From Tupaia tana (taxonomy: Eukaryota; Chordata; Mammalia; Scandentia; Tupaiidae): a DNA stretch of 64,000 bases. The notes beneath the pieces are model-generated. The model saw only the letters and a program-made list of their open reading frames with translations. It was not told the DNA's origin and did not search any database. Shown here one piece after another: positions 16,569 to 27,234 of the stretch. Position 1 is the first letter of the stretch. The number at the start of each line of letters is the position of its first letter. The DNA lies in assembly GCA_026018925.1 (NCBI GenBank), contig JAKSZU010000031.1, positions 13,259,148 through 13,323,147 of the forward strand, given 5' to 3'. Position numbers and translations under genes: made by a program.

Positions 16569-16748
16569 AAGAATTATTGATTAATTTTATTTGTTATTCT
16601 TTTTAATTTGTTACAGGGCACCTGTGCTCACCAAGAGAGACAGAGAGAGACAGAGAGAGACAGAGAGCAAGCTGCCCATTCTGGGACTTGAACCACTGTC
16701 GACCACCTGGGGTCTAGCACTTTAAATTCCACACCACATGCTGGTCCA
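16569..16748 (-). mobile_element. S-type SINE
   Basis: GAATTATTGATTAATTTTATT, triple GACAGAGAGA, head ending CACACCACATGCTGGTCC. Confidence 0.85.
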
Positions 16749-16846
16749 GAGTCCGGGGGGGGGGGGTCTTAGGGCCGTGAACCGATACAGCCATGGTATA
16801 TTAATATAAACCCACAGAACACGCAGTGCTAAGAAGAAACCTTCAT

Positions 16847-16940
16847 GTGGCCGGCAGGTGGCGTGGTGGTCCAGGGCACTGGACTTCCACCTGGCCAACT
16901 GCGGTTCGAGTCCTGGACCAGACGGCTTGCTTTCTCGCTT

Positions 16941-16977
<37 letters not shown>

Positions 16978-17048
16978 GCCCTCTCTGGTCACATTAAAAT
17001 AGATGAATAAGATAAATAAAGTTAGATCAAATAACTCTTTGATAAGAT
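16847..17048 (+). mobile_element. S-type SINE
   Basis: TGGCCGGCAGGTGGCGTGGTGG head, GGTTCGAGTCC, long (TC)n, GGTCACATTAAAATAGATG tail. Confidence 0.92.
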
Positions 17049-17182
17049 AAGCCATCATGGAACGTGTGCGTGTTGGTTCACAGCAACATTGCAACTTCGG
17101 CTCGCCGGTTCTAACAAACGTGCACCTCCACGCGTGAGATTAATAACGGGGAGCTACACGGGTGGAATCTCTGCATGTCCCT

Positions 17183-17439
17183 CTAGGTTTCTTTTCATTT
17201 ATTTACCAGGAGGCGTGTGCATTCAGCAAGGTGGGAGAGAGAGACAGAGAGAGAGAGAGAGCACCCCCATGGGGGAATGGCCACGCTGCAACCCCTTCTC
17301 CTCCACTGCTGTCCCCTCGGGGTTTGGGCACGCACGCACACCCGGCATGCTGTGGAAACCACCAGGGCCAGGACTTGAACCATGAAGCTGGCCATGTGGG
17401 ACTCAGCTGCCTTAACCACCACACCACCGCTGGCCTCTG
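17183..17439 (-). mobile_element. L-type SINE, diverged
   Basis: GAGGCGTGTGCATTCAGCAAGG, GGGCACGCACGCACACCCGGC, head ending CCACACCACCGCTGGCC. Confidence 0.83.
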
Positions 17440-17593
17440 CTGCGTGGCCTTGGGTTCCGTCTCCCGTCACAGTGCATCGGGCCTGGCTACAGAGCTGACG
17501 CCCGTGAGCACGGACCGTCTGACCCACAGAGGTTCCTCACAGGTCACTCCTCCCACCGTGCCGTCTGCTCCATCCGTTGCCTGAGCTGTGCCT

Positions 17594-17842
17594 AGCAATT
17601 ATTATTATTATTACTCCCAGATGGTCCAGGTGCTTGCTGGAGAGCGGGACAGGGAGAAAACACCCCGTGGAGACAGTCCCGCCGCGATCCCTTCTTCTCC
17701 ATCGCTCTCTCCTGTCTAGACTTTGGACACACACACGCATGCACCTGGCATGTTTTCTCAGCTGTCAGGTCCAGGACTTGAACCATAGGGTTGGGCATGT
17801 GGAATCCGGCTGCTTTAACCACCAGGCTATGGAACTGGCTTG
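17594..17842 (-). mobile_element. L-type SINE, diverged
   Basis: ATTATTATTATTACTCCCAG, TGCTTGCTGGAGAGCGGGAC, CACACACGCATGCACCTGGC, degraded head. Confidence 0.72.
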
Positions 17843-17846
17843 CAGG

Positions 17847-18108
17847 ATTTTTTTTTTTTAATTTCTTTTTTGTCAAAGGCTGCGTGTGCTTACCGGAAAG
17901 AGAGAGACAGAGAGAGGAACAGTGAGAAATCACCCCCCAGGGGGGATGGCCACACCGCAATCCCTTCTCCTCCATTCTCCTCTTGGGATTTTGGGCACGC
18001 ATGCATACATGCCTGGTGTGAGTTTGAAGCCACCGGGTCCGGGACTTGAACTGTGATCAACCATCTGGGAGTCCAGCGCCTTAACTACCACGCCACCTGC
18101 TGGCCCCC
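17847..18108 (-). mobile_element. L-type SINE
   Basis: Poly-T, GTCAAAGGCTGCGTGTGCTTACC, intact core, head ending CACGCCACCTGCTGGCCCC. Confidence 0.9.
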
Positions 18109-18127
18109 CACCTGCACTTTTTAAAAT

Positions 18128-18312
18128 CAGTGTGGCTGGGTCCCACGTGACCAACCCCATGTGGCTACAGTCCAGGAGAACTGAGGCTCCCACACACGGC
18201 TGTCTGACCACAGTTTGAGTCCCGGACCTGGTGGCTTGCCTTCTCACTTTCTCTCTGTCTCTTTCTCTTAGATGAGCCTGTGTGCCCTATAGACAATTAT
18301 TAAAATAATGGT
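18128..18312 (+). mobile_element. Mosaic SINE: tRNA-like head with L-type tail
   Basis: Head GTTTGAGTCCCGGACCTGGTGGCTTGCC is S-like, but the 3' end reads GAGCCTGTGTGCCCTATAGAC, as in L elements. Confidence 0.65.
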
Positions 18313-18378
18313 AATAAGTGAACTAAATAATTTTAAAAATTGTTTAATTAAAAATTTTTTATAAAAGAAAGTAATGTA

Positions 18379-18553
18379 CAGGGGCCGGCAGGTGGCGTGG
18401 TGGTTAAAGGCACTGGATTCTCACGTGGTTGACTATGGTTCGAGTCCCGGACCTGGTGGCTTGCTTTCTCCCTTTCCCTCTCTCTCTGTTCAAATTAAAA
18501 AATAATAATAATAACAAATGGAATGAACTAAATAAATAATTCTTAAGAAAAAA
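18379..18553 (+). mobile_element. S-type SINE
   Basis: GGGGCCGGCAGGTGGCGTGGTGG head, short CT stretch, GTTCAAATTAAAAAATAATAATAATAAC tail. Confidence 0.93.
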
Positions 18554-18595
18554 GAAAGCTGCATATGGAGCAATACCCTTGATTGGACTGTCGCA

Positions 18596-18607
18596 CACGT
18601 CAGGCTA
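18596..18607. other. Empty target site of the SINE present in copy 2
   Basis: A single CACGTCAGGCTA here corresponds to the duplicated CACGTCAGGCTA that flanks the SINE at 36686-36957. Confidence 0.95.
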
Positions 18608-18726
18608 CTTTGAAACACCGTATCGTACACGGTGACATCTCTGACGTGACTAATAGGCGCCGTATTCACGCTGAGAAACACCTGTGGTACTCCAAAAGCT
18701 GTGCTGTGATTAAATGTAAATAAAAC

Positions 18727-18907
18727 AGGCCGACGGGTGGCGTGGTGGTTAAGGGCGCCGGACTCCCGCATGGCCGACCACGGTTTGAGTCCTGGACCTG
18801 GCGGCTTGCTTTGTCACTTTCCCCCTCTCTCACATTCTGTCCCTCTCTGGTCAAATGAAAATACATAAATAAATAAAATAATTCTTCAAAAAAATGTAAA
18901 TAAAACA
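18727..18907 (+). mobile_element. S-type SINE
   Basis: GGCCGACGGGTGGCGTGGTGG head, GGTCAAATGAAAATACATAAATAAATAAA tail. Confidence 0.92.
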
Positions 18908-18925
18908 ATGCATCTTTTTTAAGAA

Positions 18926-19185
18926 GAGGTCAGCAGGTGGAGTAGTGGTTAAGACACTGGATCCCACGTGACCAGCTCCTCAGGTTCGAGTCCCAGACCC
19001 AGCAGTCTGAGACTGAAGCCAGGTACGTGTGCACGCGTGCCCCGAGTCAGGAGAGCGTATGGAGGAAAAGGGATTAAGTGTGGTCATCCACCCTGGGGGT
19101 GATTCTCACTTACTCTCTCCCCGTCTCTGTCCCTCTGTCTAGCACACACGCCCTGCAGCAAAAATCTCTAACAAAAACTAAATTA
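18926..19185 (+). mobile_element. L-type SINE, diverged
   Basis: AGGTCAGCAGGTGGAGTAGTGG head, GGTACGTGTGCACGCGTGCC core, CCCTGCAGCAAAAATCTC tail. Confidence 0.85.
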
Positions 19186-19263
19186 AAATAATGATTAAAT
19201 GAACACACAGGATGTACAAGAATAGAATGAGACTATGAGATCAGAAAGTGAAAAACAATTTAT

Positions 19264-19428
19264 ATGGGGACCAGCAGGTGGCGTGGTGGTGAAGGCGTGG
19301 GACACTCTTACATGACCGACCACGGTTTGAGCCCCGGACCTGGTGGTTTGCATTTTCACTTTCCTTCTCTCTCTCTGTGTGTCTCTCTCTAGTCAAATTA
19401 AAATAAATGAATGAATAAATAAAATTTA
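19264..19428 (+). mobile_element. S-type SINE
   Basis: GGGGACCAGCAGGTGGCGTGG head, CTAGTCAAATTAAAATAAATGAATG tail, abutting the next SINE. Confidence 0.92.
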
Positions 19429-19728
19429 GGGAACCAGCAGTTAGCATAATGGCTATGTCGCTGGACTCCCACGTAGTCGACTGCGGTTCGCGTCCCGGAC
19501 CCGGTGGCTTAAAACTCACGCCGGGCATGTGTGCATGCATGCCCAAGATCCCGAGAGGAGAATGGAAGAGAAGGGATTGCGGCGTGACCATCCCCCCTGG
19601 GGGGTGATTTCTCGCTTTCTGTCTCTCTGTCTCTCTCTGTCTGTCTGGCGAGTGCACGCGCCCTATAGCGAAAAAACCTCTCCAAAAATAAATAAATAAA
19701 TAAATAAATAAAATAAAATTTAAAAACA
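19429..19728 (+). mobile_element. Young L-type SINE
   Basis: GGGAACCAGCAGTTAGCATAATGG, intact core with most CpGs preserved, CCCTATAGCGAAAAAACCTC, (AAAT)n tail. Confidence 0.95.
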
Positions 19729-19772
19729 ATCTATATAGCACAACAACACACCGCTTTGAAGGAAACCCTTCA

Positions 19773-19945
19773 GTAGGGGCAGCGGGTGGCATAGTGGTTA
19801 AGGCGTTGGACTCCCACATGGCCGACCACAGTTTGAGTCCCGGACCTGGTAGCTTGCTTTCTCTCTCTCTCTCTCTTTCTCTCTCTCTCACTCTGTCTCT
19901 CTGGTAAGCACATGTGCCCGATAGCAAATTTAAAATAACAACAAT
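19773..19945 (+). mobile_element. Mosaic SINE: S-type head and L-type end
   Basis: GGGGCAGCGGGTGGCATAGTGG head and GGCTTGC-like S body, ending GTAAGCACATGTGCCCGATAGCAAATTTAAAAT as in L elements. Confidence 0.8.
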
Positions 19946-20298
19946 ACATAATATATACAATTACAACTTTAAACATAAGAAATAAATAAAGCACCCTGGG
20001 GCACCGAGGGCATGCACGGTGTTAAGGAACAGACCTGTCTTAAGTAGTCCCGGGTCATTTCGTCCCCTCCAAGAACAGCCTCATGCTCTGTGGGAGCATG
20101 TGACGGGAGAGTCCTCTTCCTCTGCCCGGTCCCCGGCAGCCCCGAACTCCCTTTCTGTCTCGCGATTTCTCTGCTCAGTGTGTCTTATAAATGGAAATTT
20201 GTCTCCTGTCGGCCCTGTATAGACACCGTCCGACTCACTTTCTCTTCTTTTGCATTTCGCCACGCGGGGCTTTATTTCGCTTTTGTTAAATGACTTAT
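19946..20298. other. Unique DNA in block R
   Basis: About 350 bp with no recognisable exon or mobile element. Confidence 0.5.
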
Positions 20299-20482
20299 TC
20301 TTAAAGCACTTCTCAGGGTGGGAGTGCTATGCCGAAATCCCTTCCCTCCCAGCCTCCTGGGATTGCGGGCATGCACGCATGCACACGCGTGTGTTTGTGG
20401 TGTGTTTCCACCTGCCGTGTTCAGGACTGGAACCCTGCCATCAGCCGTGGGACAATCCAGCAGCCTTAACCATCTCCGAAGA
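20299..20482 (-). mobile_element. L-type SINE, old and partial
   Basis: AATCCCTTCCCTCCCAGCCTCC, CATGCACGCATGCACACGCG and GGACTGGAACCCTGCC follow the L order on the minus strand. Confidence 0.65.
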
Positions 20483-20521
20483 ATTCTCGGATTAAAAAAA
20501 ATAATAATAAAGTCTGATTTT

Positions 20522-20782
20522 GGGGACCAGCAGTTGGCGTCATGGCTATGTCGCTGGACTCCCATGTGGACGACTGCTGTTCGAGTCCCAGACCCGGTGG
20601 CTTAAACTCACGCCGGGCATGCGTGCGTGCGTGCCCAAGATCCCGAGAGGAGAATGGAGGAGAAGGGATTGCAGTGTGGCCATCCCCCCCTGGGGGGTGA
20701 TTTCTCGCTTTCTGTCCCTCTGTCTCTCCAGCAAGCACACATGTTCTAGAACAAATATCTCTTTTAAAAAAAAAAAATCTGA
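20522..20782 (+). mobile_element. L-type SINE
   Basis: GGGGACCAGCAGTTGGCGTCATGG head, intact core, CTAGAACAAATATCTC tail. Confidence 0.93.
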
Positions 20783-20783
20783 T

Positions 20784-20990
20784 TTGGGGACCAGCAGATG
20801 GCGTAATGATTACGACATTGGACTCCCACGCAGTAAACACGCTCTTTGATTCCCGGACCTGGTGGCTTCTTTTCTCACTTCCCTTCTCTTCCCTTGTCTC
20901 TCTGTCTCTGTCTCTCACTTTGTCCCTCTATGGTCAAATTTAAATAAATAAAATTAAATAAATCTTTTTTTAAAAAATGAAATAAAGCTG
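20784..20990 (+). mobile_element. S-type SINE
   Basis: GGGGACCAGCAGATGGCGTAATG head, GGTCAAATTTAAATAAATAAAATT tail. Confidence 0.88.
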
Positions 20991-21004
20991 AGAAGCTCAG
21001 AGTG

Positions 21005-21252
21005 TTTTTTTTTTAATTTTTGCTATAAGGCGTGAGCACTCTCACCAAAGAGAGACAGAGACACAGAAAGTGAGAAATCACCCCCCAGGGGGGATAGCCA
21101 CGCCACAATCCCTTCTCCTCCATTCTCCTCTCGGGATCTTGGGCACGCACGCACATGCGCCCGGCATGAGTTTAAGCCACCGGGTCTGGGACTTGAACCG
21201 CGGTCGACTACGTGAGAGTCCGGTTACGTAACCATAATGCCATCTTCTTCAT
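21005..21252 (-). mobile_element. L-type SINE
   Basis: Poly-T, TTTTTGCTATAAGGCG, intact core, GACTTGAACCGCGGTCGACTACG, head degraded at ATGCCATCTTCTTCATCCC. Confidence 0.88.
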
Positions 21253-21358
21253 CCCGAGCAGCTCTGAGATCTTTACAAAACTTAGTATTAATGATTATGA
21301 TGAAATGTTTCCAGGCGAGAAGGACAGAGAGAGAAACCACAGTGGTCACCGCACGTAC

Positions 21359-21412
21359 CTCCGGCCTCAGCGAGGTGGGGCACACGTGCGTGCCAGGCGT
21401 GTGCACGGAGGT
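21359..21412 (-). other. Possible second 5' UTR exon of CSF2RA
   Basis: On the minus strand GTCTGCCTCCCAG|ACCTCC (acceptor) and GGCCGGAG|GTACGTG (donor) bracket 54 nt without an ATG. It lies between the candidate exon 1 and the ATG exon. Counterpart in copy 2: 39733-39786. This rests only on splice-site appearance. Confidence 0.25.
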
Positions 21413-21724
21413 CTGGGAGGCAGACCTACGACCTCGGGGAAGGTCCGATCCCACGCAGCCAGAACGGTCCTACCGCAGCCTGGCCTCTGCCGTCCCCGGA
21501 GGGTGAGCCTCGGTCCCTGGACTCTGTGCCAGCAGGGGGTGTCGGCGGCCCCGGCGTGCTGGCAGGCCCTTCAGAGACCTTGGGTGTCAGGTCTGGGCCG
21601 TGTGACCGGGGTGGCCTGTGGGGGGCACAGAGACGGCTTGTCAGGGTCCCCCAAGGACACGGCCCAGTGCAACCCGGCTCAGCCCCACGGCTGACACGGC
21701 CCCGACCACGCAGGGCCCACACGC

Positions 21725-23160
21725 TGTCTGCCTCTGCCCGGTCACTCGGGGTCCCTCTCTCTGACACGGCCCCGAACACGCGGGGCCCATGGGCTGTCTG
21801 CTCCCGCCCGGTCACTCGGGGACTCGGGGTCCCTCTCTCTGACACAGACCAGAACACGCGGGGTCCATGGGCTGTCTGCTCCCGCCCAGTCACTCGGGGA
21901 CTCGGGGTCCCTCTCTCTGACACAGACCAGAACACGCGGGGCCCACGGGCTGTCTGCTCCCGCCCAGTCACTCGGGGACGCGGGGTCCCTCTCTCTGACA
22001 CGGCCCCGAACACGCGGGGCCCATGGGCTGTCTGCTCCCGCCCGGTCACTCGGGGACTCGGGGGTCCCTCTCTCTGACACGGCCCCGAACACGCGGGGCC
22101 CATGGGCTGTCTGCTCCCGCCCGGTCACTCGGGGACTCGGGGTCCCTCTCTCTGACACAGACCCGAACACGCGGGGCCCACGGGCTGTCTGCTCCCGCCC
22201 AGTCACTCGGGGACGCGGGGTCCCTCTCTCTGACACAGACCCGAACACGCGGGGCCCACGGGCTGTCTGCTCCCGCCCAGTCACTCGGGGACTCGGGGTC
22301 CCTCTCTCTGACACAGACCAGAACACGCGGGGCCCACGGGCTGTCTGCTCCCGCCCAGTCACTCGGGGACGCGGGGGTCCCTCTCTCTGACACAGACCAG
22401 AACACGCGGGGCCCACGGGCTGTCTGCTCCCGCCCAGTCACTCGGGGACGCGGGGTCCCTCTCTCTGACAAAGACCCGAACACGCGGGGTCCATGGGCTG
22501 TCTGCTCCTGCCCAGTCACTCGGGGACGCGAGGTCCCTCTCTCTGACACAGACCAGAACACGCGGGGTCCATGGGCTGTCTGCCTCTGCCCGGTCACTCG
22601 GGGACTCGGGGTCCCTCTCTCTGACACAGACCAGAACACGCGGGGCCCACGGGCTGTCTGCTCCCGCCCAGTCACTCGGGGACGCGGGGTCCCTCTCTCT
22701 GACACAGACCCGAACACGCGGGGCCCATGGGCTGTCTGCTCCCGCCCAGTCACTCGGGGACTCGGGGTCCCTCTCTCTGACACAGACCAGAACACGCGGG
22801 GCCCACGGGCTGTCTGCTCCCGCCCAGTCACTCGGGGACGCGGGGTCCCTCTCTCTGACACAGACCCGAACACGCGGGGCCCATGGGCTGTCTGCTCCTG
22901 CCCAGTCACTCGGGGACTCGGGGTCCCTCTCTCTGACACAGACCAGAACACGCGGGGCCCATGGGCTGTCTGCTCCCGCCCAGTCACTCGGGGACTCGGG
23001 GTCCCTCTCTCTGACACAGACCAGAACACGCGGGGCCCATGGGCTGTCTGCTCCCGCCCAGTCACTCGGGGACTCGGGGTCCCTCTCTCTGACACAGACC
23101 AGAACACGCGGGGCCCATGGGCTGTCAGCTCCTGCCCGGTCACTCGGGGACTCGGGGCCT
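21725..23160. repeat. 78-bp minisatellite, about 18 copies (copy 1)
   Basis: Unit contains TCACTCGGGGACTCGGGGTC, CCTCTCTCTGACACAGACC and ACACGCGGGGCCCATGGGCT. It is CpG-rich with many G-runs. It starts about 165 bp downstream, in gene direction, of the candidate exon 1 donor. Frames open on both strands (up to 448 codons) reflect the 78-bp period and are not genes. Confidence 0.97.
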
Positions 23161-23325
23161 CTGGCCTCGTGGCTCCCTGTCCTGAGCGATTTGTACCTCC
23201 CACCCTCAGGTCCTCAGACACCCAGGGACCGAGCCACCGACTGCAGCTCCAGAAGTGAAATAAATAAAACAGCCCCGGGGTGACAGGCTGGTCCCGGGCC
23301 CGCGGAGGACAGGGGACCGGCTTAC

Positions 23326-23760
23326 CTCCGCGTCCAGACGCCCCCTCGGGTCTGCGTCCTCGCGGCCGGGCACCCGGCAGCCACGTCCTCACGTCGGGAA
23401 GTGGCCGAGTGCACCCCGGCAGGTCTTCCCTTCCTCCCGGCCTCCCCCACCCACGCGGGCCCCCCGAGCTTCCTCATTGCGGGCGTTGGGAAATCTGGGT
23501 GGCAGCGCCGTCGCCGGTTCCCAGCCCCCGCTCCGTGGACTGGCCGTGACCAGGCGGAGGCCGGCGTGTGCACCACGCGCAGGAGGAGGGACACAGCCCG
23601 AGGACCGGGGCAGGGGCCGCACGGCCCCCTCCCTGCTCCCGAGGGCTGCTCTCTGCAGCTCCGACGGTTTCTCTTCCTGAGGACTGACCCAGCTGGGCCC
23701 GAGTCCGCCGGCTGACGCAACGGGGGTCGGCTCTCTGCGGTGCTGGGCGTCCTTGCCTCA
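23326..23760 (-). promoter_or_regulatory. CSF2RA: Candidate CSF2RA promoter, CpG-rich, with non-coding exon 1 (block R copy 1)
   Basis: About 430 bp of SINE-free, CpG-dense DNA. On the minus strand a consensus donor, GACGCGGAG|GTAAGCC, lies at 23326/23325, suggesting a 5' UTR exon ending there. At 23466-23482 the minus strand reads CGCAATGAGGAAGC, a C/EBP-type half site (GCAAT) abutting a PU.1/ETS core (GAGGAAG). Adjacent C/EBP and PU.1 sites are described for the human CSF2RA myeloid promoter. No TATA box is evident. The start site is not determined; a position about 40-50 nt past the PU.1 core is a guess. Confidence 0.5.
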
Positions 23761-23825
23761 CGGTCCGGTCTGTGCAGAGGTGCTCATCCTCCCAAGAGCC
23801 GTCTAGCGGGGGGGCCTCTGGTCTG

Positions 23826-24019
23826 GCTTTGCTTTTTATTCAGAGAGGTTTTTACTGTAGCCTGCGTGCGCTCACCAGACAGACAGAGAGACAGAGAGAC
23901 AGAAAGCGAGAAATCACCCCCCAGGGGGGATGGCCACGCCGTAATCCCTTCTCCTCCATTCTCCTCTCGGGATCTTGGGCATGCACGCACACGCGCCTGG
24001 CGTGAGTTTAAGCCACCAA
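23826..24019 (-). mobile_element. L-type SINE, head-truncated
   Basis: CAGAGAGGTTTTTACTGTAGCC through GGCGTGAGTTTAAGCCACC, then a breakpoint into a plus-strand fragment. Confidence 0.9.
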
Positions 24020-24155
24020 GACAATGGAGAAGGGATTGTGGCGTGGTCATCCTCCTCCTTTGGAAGGATGATTTCTCACTCTCTATCTCTCTGTCTCTCT
24101 GTCTCTTCAGTGAGTATCCTCACCCTATAGCAAAACTCTCTTGAAAGGAAAAAGA
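24020..24155 (+). mobile_element. L-type SINE, 5'-truncated, head-to-head with the previous one
   Basis: Starts at AATGGAGAAGGGATTGTGG and runs to CCCTATAGCAAAACTC. With 23826-24019 it forms an inverted pair capable of pairing over about 100 bp. Confidence 0.85.
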
Positions 24156-24456
24156 GAAGAGGTCTGGCATCTCGATTATCTGAGAGACCCCCTCGAAGCC
24201 CTCGGAATGTGTTGCCTAAGAAGCGTGTCCTTGTCCACCCAACGCCGTGGGCCACGTGGTTCAGGTGGCATTGTGATTTATGGTAGAGCCCCCAGGCCAC
24301 GTGGTATTCTCTGGATGTCTGAGGGTGTGGGAGGCTCACCCCATATGTGTGGTCAACCCCCAGTAGACCCCACAGACCAGGCTCGGGTGAGCTTCCCCAG
24401 TTGGCAGTACTCACGCCTGTTGGCACACGCCACCGATGACGGGATTAAACACTGTT
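24156..24456. other. Unique DNA in block R
   Basis: Nothing recognised apart from two similar CCACGTGGT words at about 24252 and 24299. Confidence 0.5.
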
Positions 24457-24662
24457 CACGGGGCCACCAGGTGCTGAGGCGGTTAAGGCACCGGGTCCCA
24501 CACGGAACAGGTGGCGGAAAATCACAGCAGTGTGTGCGTGAACGTGCCCACAATCCCGAGAAGCATGGAGGAGAAGGTGTTGTGTGGTCTCCCCCCTGGA
24601 GGCAATCTCTCGCTCTCTCTCAAGTGCACACGCCATATGGGGGGAAACCCAAGCCCGGGTTA
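24457..24662 (+). mobile_element. L-type SINE, old
   Basis: GGGGCCACCAGGTGCTGAGGCGG head, no clear B box, CCCACAATCCCGAGAAGCATGGAGGAGAAG core. Confidence 0.75.
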
Positions 24663-25038
24663 TCCACAATGATCCCAGAACCCCAGGCTGCTCACGTGGA
24701 ACTCTCCGGAACGGAAGAAAACATTATGTGCTCCCTCTCCTTTCTTCTTTATGTGAAACCTGGCCCTTGGAGGCCACAAACCTTAACCTTTGTGGTAGGT
24801 CGCGTTCTGGGAACTTCCTAGGGAACTGGGTGGGCCACCTGATCTTCCAGGAACCGATGAAGGAAAGGTTAAGCCATTGCCTGCAGCTTCCCCCTCCCCC
24901 CATGATGGCCTCAGAGGGCTGGCCTTGGCGAGCTCAGTGTCCCCCAGGGTACGATGGGCCATTAGCACGCCTGTCAGTGAGGGGGACAGGAGAGTTGGCG
25001 CCCACCACTCTGAGGAGTGGCTGAACAGGAAAGCAGAC
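24663..25038. other. Unique DNA in block R
   Basis: No repeat or exon recognised; 376 bp. Confidence 0.5.
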
Positions 25039-25128
25039 TTTTTTCCAAAGTATTCTTTACCTTTATTTATTATTATTATTTTTTAATTTGATGAGAGAGA
25101 GAGAGAGAAAGAAAGAGAGAGAGAGAAG
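25039..25128 (-). mobile_element. SINE tail fragment
   Basis: TTTATTTATTATTATTATTTTTTAATTTGATGAGAGAGAGAG, the 3' part of an S element with an expanded GA stretch; head missing. Confidence 0.6.
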
Positions 25129-25157
25129 CAGACTTTTTGTAATTGCCAGAGGGCATG

Positions 25158-25990
25158 TGTGATGATGGTGGTGGTGATGGTGGGAGTGGTGGTGGTGGTG
25201 ATGATGGTGATGATAGGGATGCTGGTGATGGTGACAGTGATGATGGGGATGGTGGCGATGGTGATAGTGATGGTGGTGCTGCTGGTGATGTTGGTGATGA
25301 TGTTAGTGACGATGACTATGATGGTGGTGATTATAAAGGTGCTGATGGTGGTGATGATGGTGGTGATGGTGAAGATGGTGGTGATGGTGGTGATGATAGT
25401 GGTGATGGTGATGATGGTGGTGGTGATGGTGGTGATTACAAAGGTGGTGATGGGGGTGATTATGACGGTGGTGATGGCGGTGATGGTGGTGATGATGGTG
25501 GTGGTGACGGTGATGATGGTGGTGATGGTGGTGGTGATGGTGATGATGGTGGTGATGGTGGTGATTACAAAGGTGGTGATTGTGCTGATGATGGTGGTGA
25601 TGATGATGGTGGTGATGGTGGTGATGGTGGTGGTGATGGTGGTGATGGTGGTGGTGATGGTGATGATGGTGGTGGTGATGGTGATGATGGTGGTGATGGT
25701 GGTGATGATGGTGGTGTGATGGTGATGATGGCGGTGGTGATGGTGGGGGTGATGGTGATGATTACAAAGGCGGTGATGGTGGTGATGATGGCGGTGGTGA
25801 TGATGGGGGTGATGAAGGGATGGTGATGATGGTGGTGACGGTGGTGATAGAGATAGGGTGATGATGGTGATGATGGTGGTAATTATGGTGGTAACAGGGA
25901 TGGTGGTGATGGTGAGAGTGGCAATGGTGGTGGATATGGTAATGATAGTGACGATGATGGTGATGATAATGGTGGTGATGGTGGTGAAGA
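25158..25990. repeat. GAT/GGT-rich array (copy 1)
   Basis: About 830 bp of GATGGTGGT-type triplets with occasional GATTACAAAGGT. One frame reads an Asp-Gly polymer and the next Met-Val; neither has coding context. Confidence 0.95.
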
Positions 25991-26496
25991 TGCTTACAAC
26001 ACACCATTATTGAATGAGCAACTAAATAAAATGTATTCACTACCATGTCCTAGGATCTGGGCCAACTTGTAGGTTTGAAATCAAGATAGTGAACATTCTA
26101 GAGTCACTGAGTCACACCTTAGAGGAAGCGTTCGGCAGGGTGCAGTGGCCTGTAGTCTGAGGGCTGGAGAATTGAGGGTGCAGCTGAAGGGGGCAGGTGG
26201 GGACCTCGGATCACTGGCCCATGGTGGCGTTTTTTGCTCTCTATGTCAGGAGGTGTGGACTGGGGCTGTCTGTGGTCTGGTGTCCTCACTCCCTGGTTGT
26301 ACAGGAGGATTGGTGGTGGGTGAGAGAGCGAGGCTTCGTCTGTGTTTGCAGCCGCTCCCCGTCACTGGCATTGCCGCCCAAACTCTGCCTCTTACCAGAT
26401 CTCTAGCGGTACTGTACTCTCATGGGAACATGACCCTACTGCTGTGTGACGTTTTCGCTGCATGCGGCAATGCAATGGCAGTAGAAATGACTGCAC
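25991..26496. other. Unique DNA in block R
   Basis: About 500 bp without recognised features. Open frames here extend into SINEs and are not supported. Confidence 0.5.
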
Positions 26497-26596
26497 GAGG
26501 GCCAGCAGGTGGCGTAGTGGTTATGTCGCTGGACTCCCACATGGCCAACTGTGGTTCGAATCCCAGACCCAGCACGTTGGAACTCACGCTGGATTG
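26497..26596 (+). mobile_element. SINE head fragment
   Basis: GGGCCAGCAGGTGGCGTAGTGGTTATGTCGCTGG and GGTTCGAATCCC, stopping at GGAACTCACGCTGGATT, where the next SINE begins. Confidence 0.85.
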
Positions 26597-26773
26597 GGGT
26601 CGGCAGGTGGCATGGTGGTTAAGGGTGCTGGACTCCCACATGGCCGACCACGGTTCAAGTCCCAGACTGGGAGGCTTGCTTTCTTGCTTTCCCTCTCTCT
26701 CTCTCTCACTCTGTCCCTCTCTAGTCAAATTAAAATTAATAAATAAAGTTAAATAAAATAATTATTTAAAACG
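26597..26773 (+). mobile_element. S-type SINE
   Basis: GGGGTCGGCAGGTGGCATGG head, GTCAAATTAAAATTAATAAATAAAG tail. Confidence 0.92.
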
Positions 26774-27050
26774 TGGGACCAGCAGTTGGCAAAATGGTTA
26801 TGCCACTGGACTCCCTTATAGTCGACCCTGGTTCGAGTCCCAGACCTGGTGGCTTAAACTCACACCGGGCGCGTGTGTATACATGCCCAAGATCCCAAGA
26901 GGAGAATGGAGGAGAAGGGATTGCGGTGTGACCATCCCCCCTGGGGGTGATTTCTCGCTTTCTGTCTCTCTGTCTCTCTGTCTGTTTCAGGTGAGTGCAC
27001 AGGCCCTATAGCAAAAACATCTCAAAAAGATTTTTTTTAATTATTTAAAA
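26774..27050 (+). mobile_element. L-type SINE
   Basis: GTGGGACCAGCAGTTGGCAAAATGG head, intact core, CCCTATAGCAAAAACATCTC tail. Confidence 0.92.
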
Positions 27051-27067
27051 CAAACAAAAAACAAAAA

Positions 27068-27234
27068 AATCTCATGCTGGGTGCACGTGTCTGTAAGCCC
27101 AAAATCCTGGGAGAAGAACGGACGAGAAGGGATTGCAGCGTGGCCACCCACTCTGCCGGGTGGTTTCTCTTTCTGTCTCTGTCTCTGTCTGTGTCTGTGG
27201 CAAGCACACGTATCCTATAGCAAAAGTCCCTCTT
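27068..27234 (+). mobile_element. L-type SINE, 5'-truncated
   Basis: CATGCTGGGTGCACGTGTC through TATCCTATAGCAAAAGTCC. Confidence 0.83.

Noticed and set aside
22046..23392. 448-codon minus-strand frame and 411-codon plus-strand frame
   Set aside because: Both overlap the same 78-bp repeat (a multiple of 3), so both strands are open by periodicity. The copy number differs by ten units in the other block.
25143..25826. Asp-Gly-rich frame resembling a low-complexity calcium-binding protein
   Set aside because: Pure GAT/GGT triplet repeat; the next frame is an equally open Met-Val polymer.
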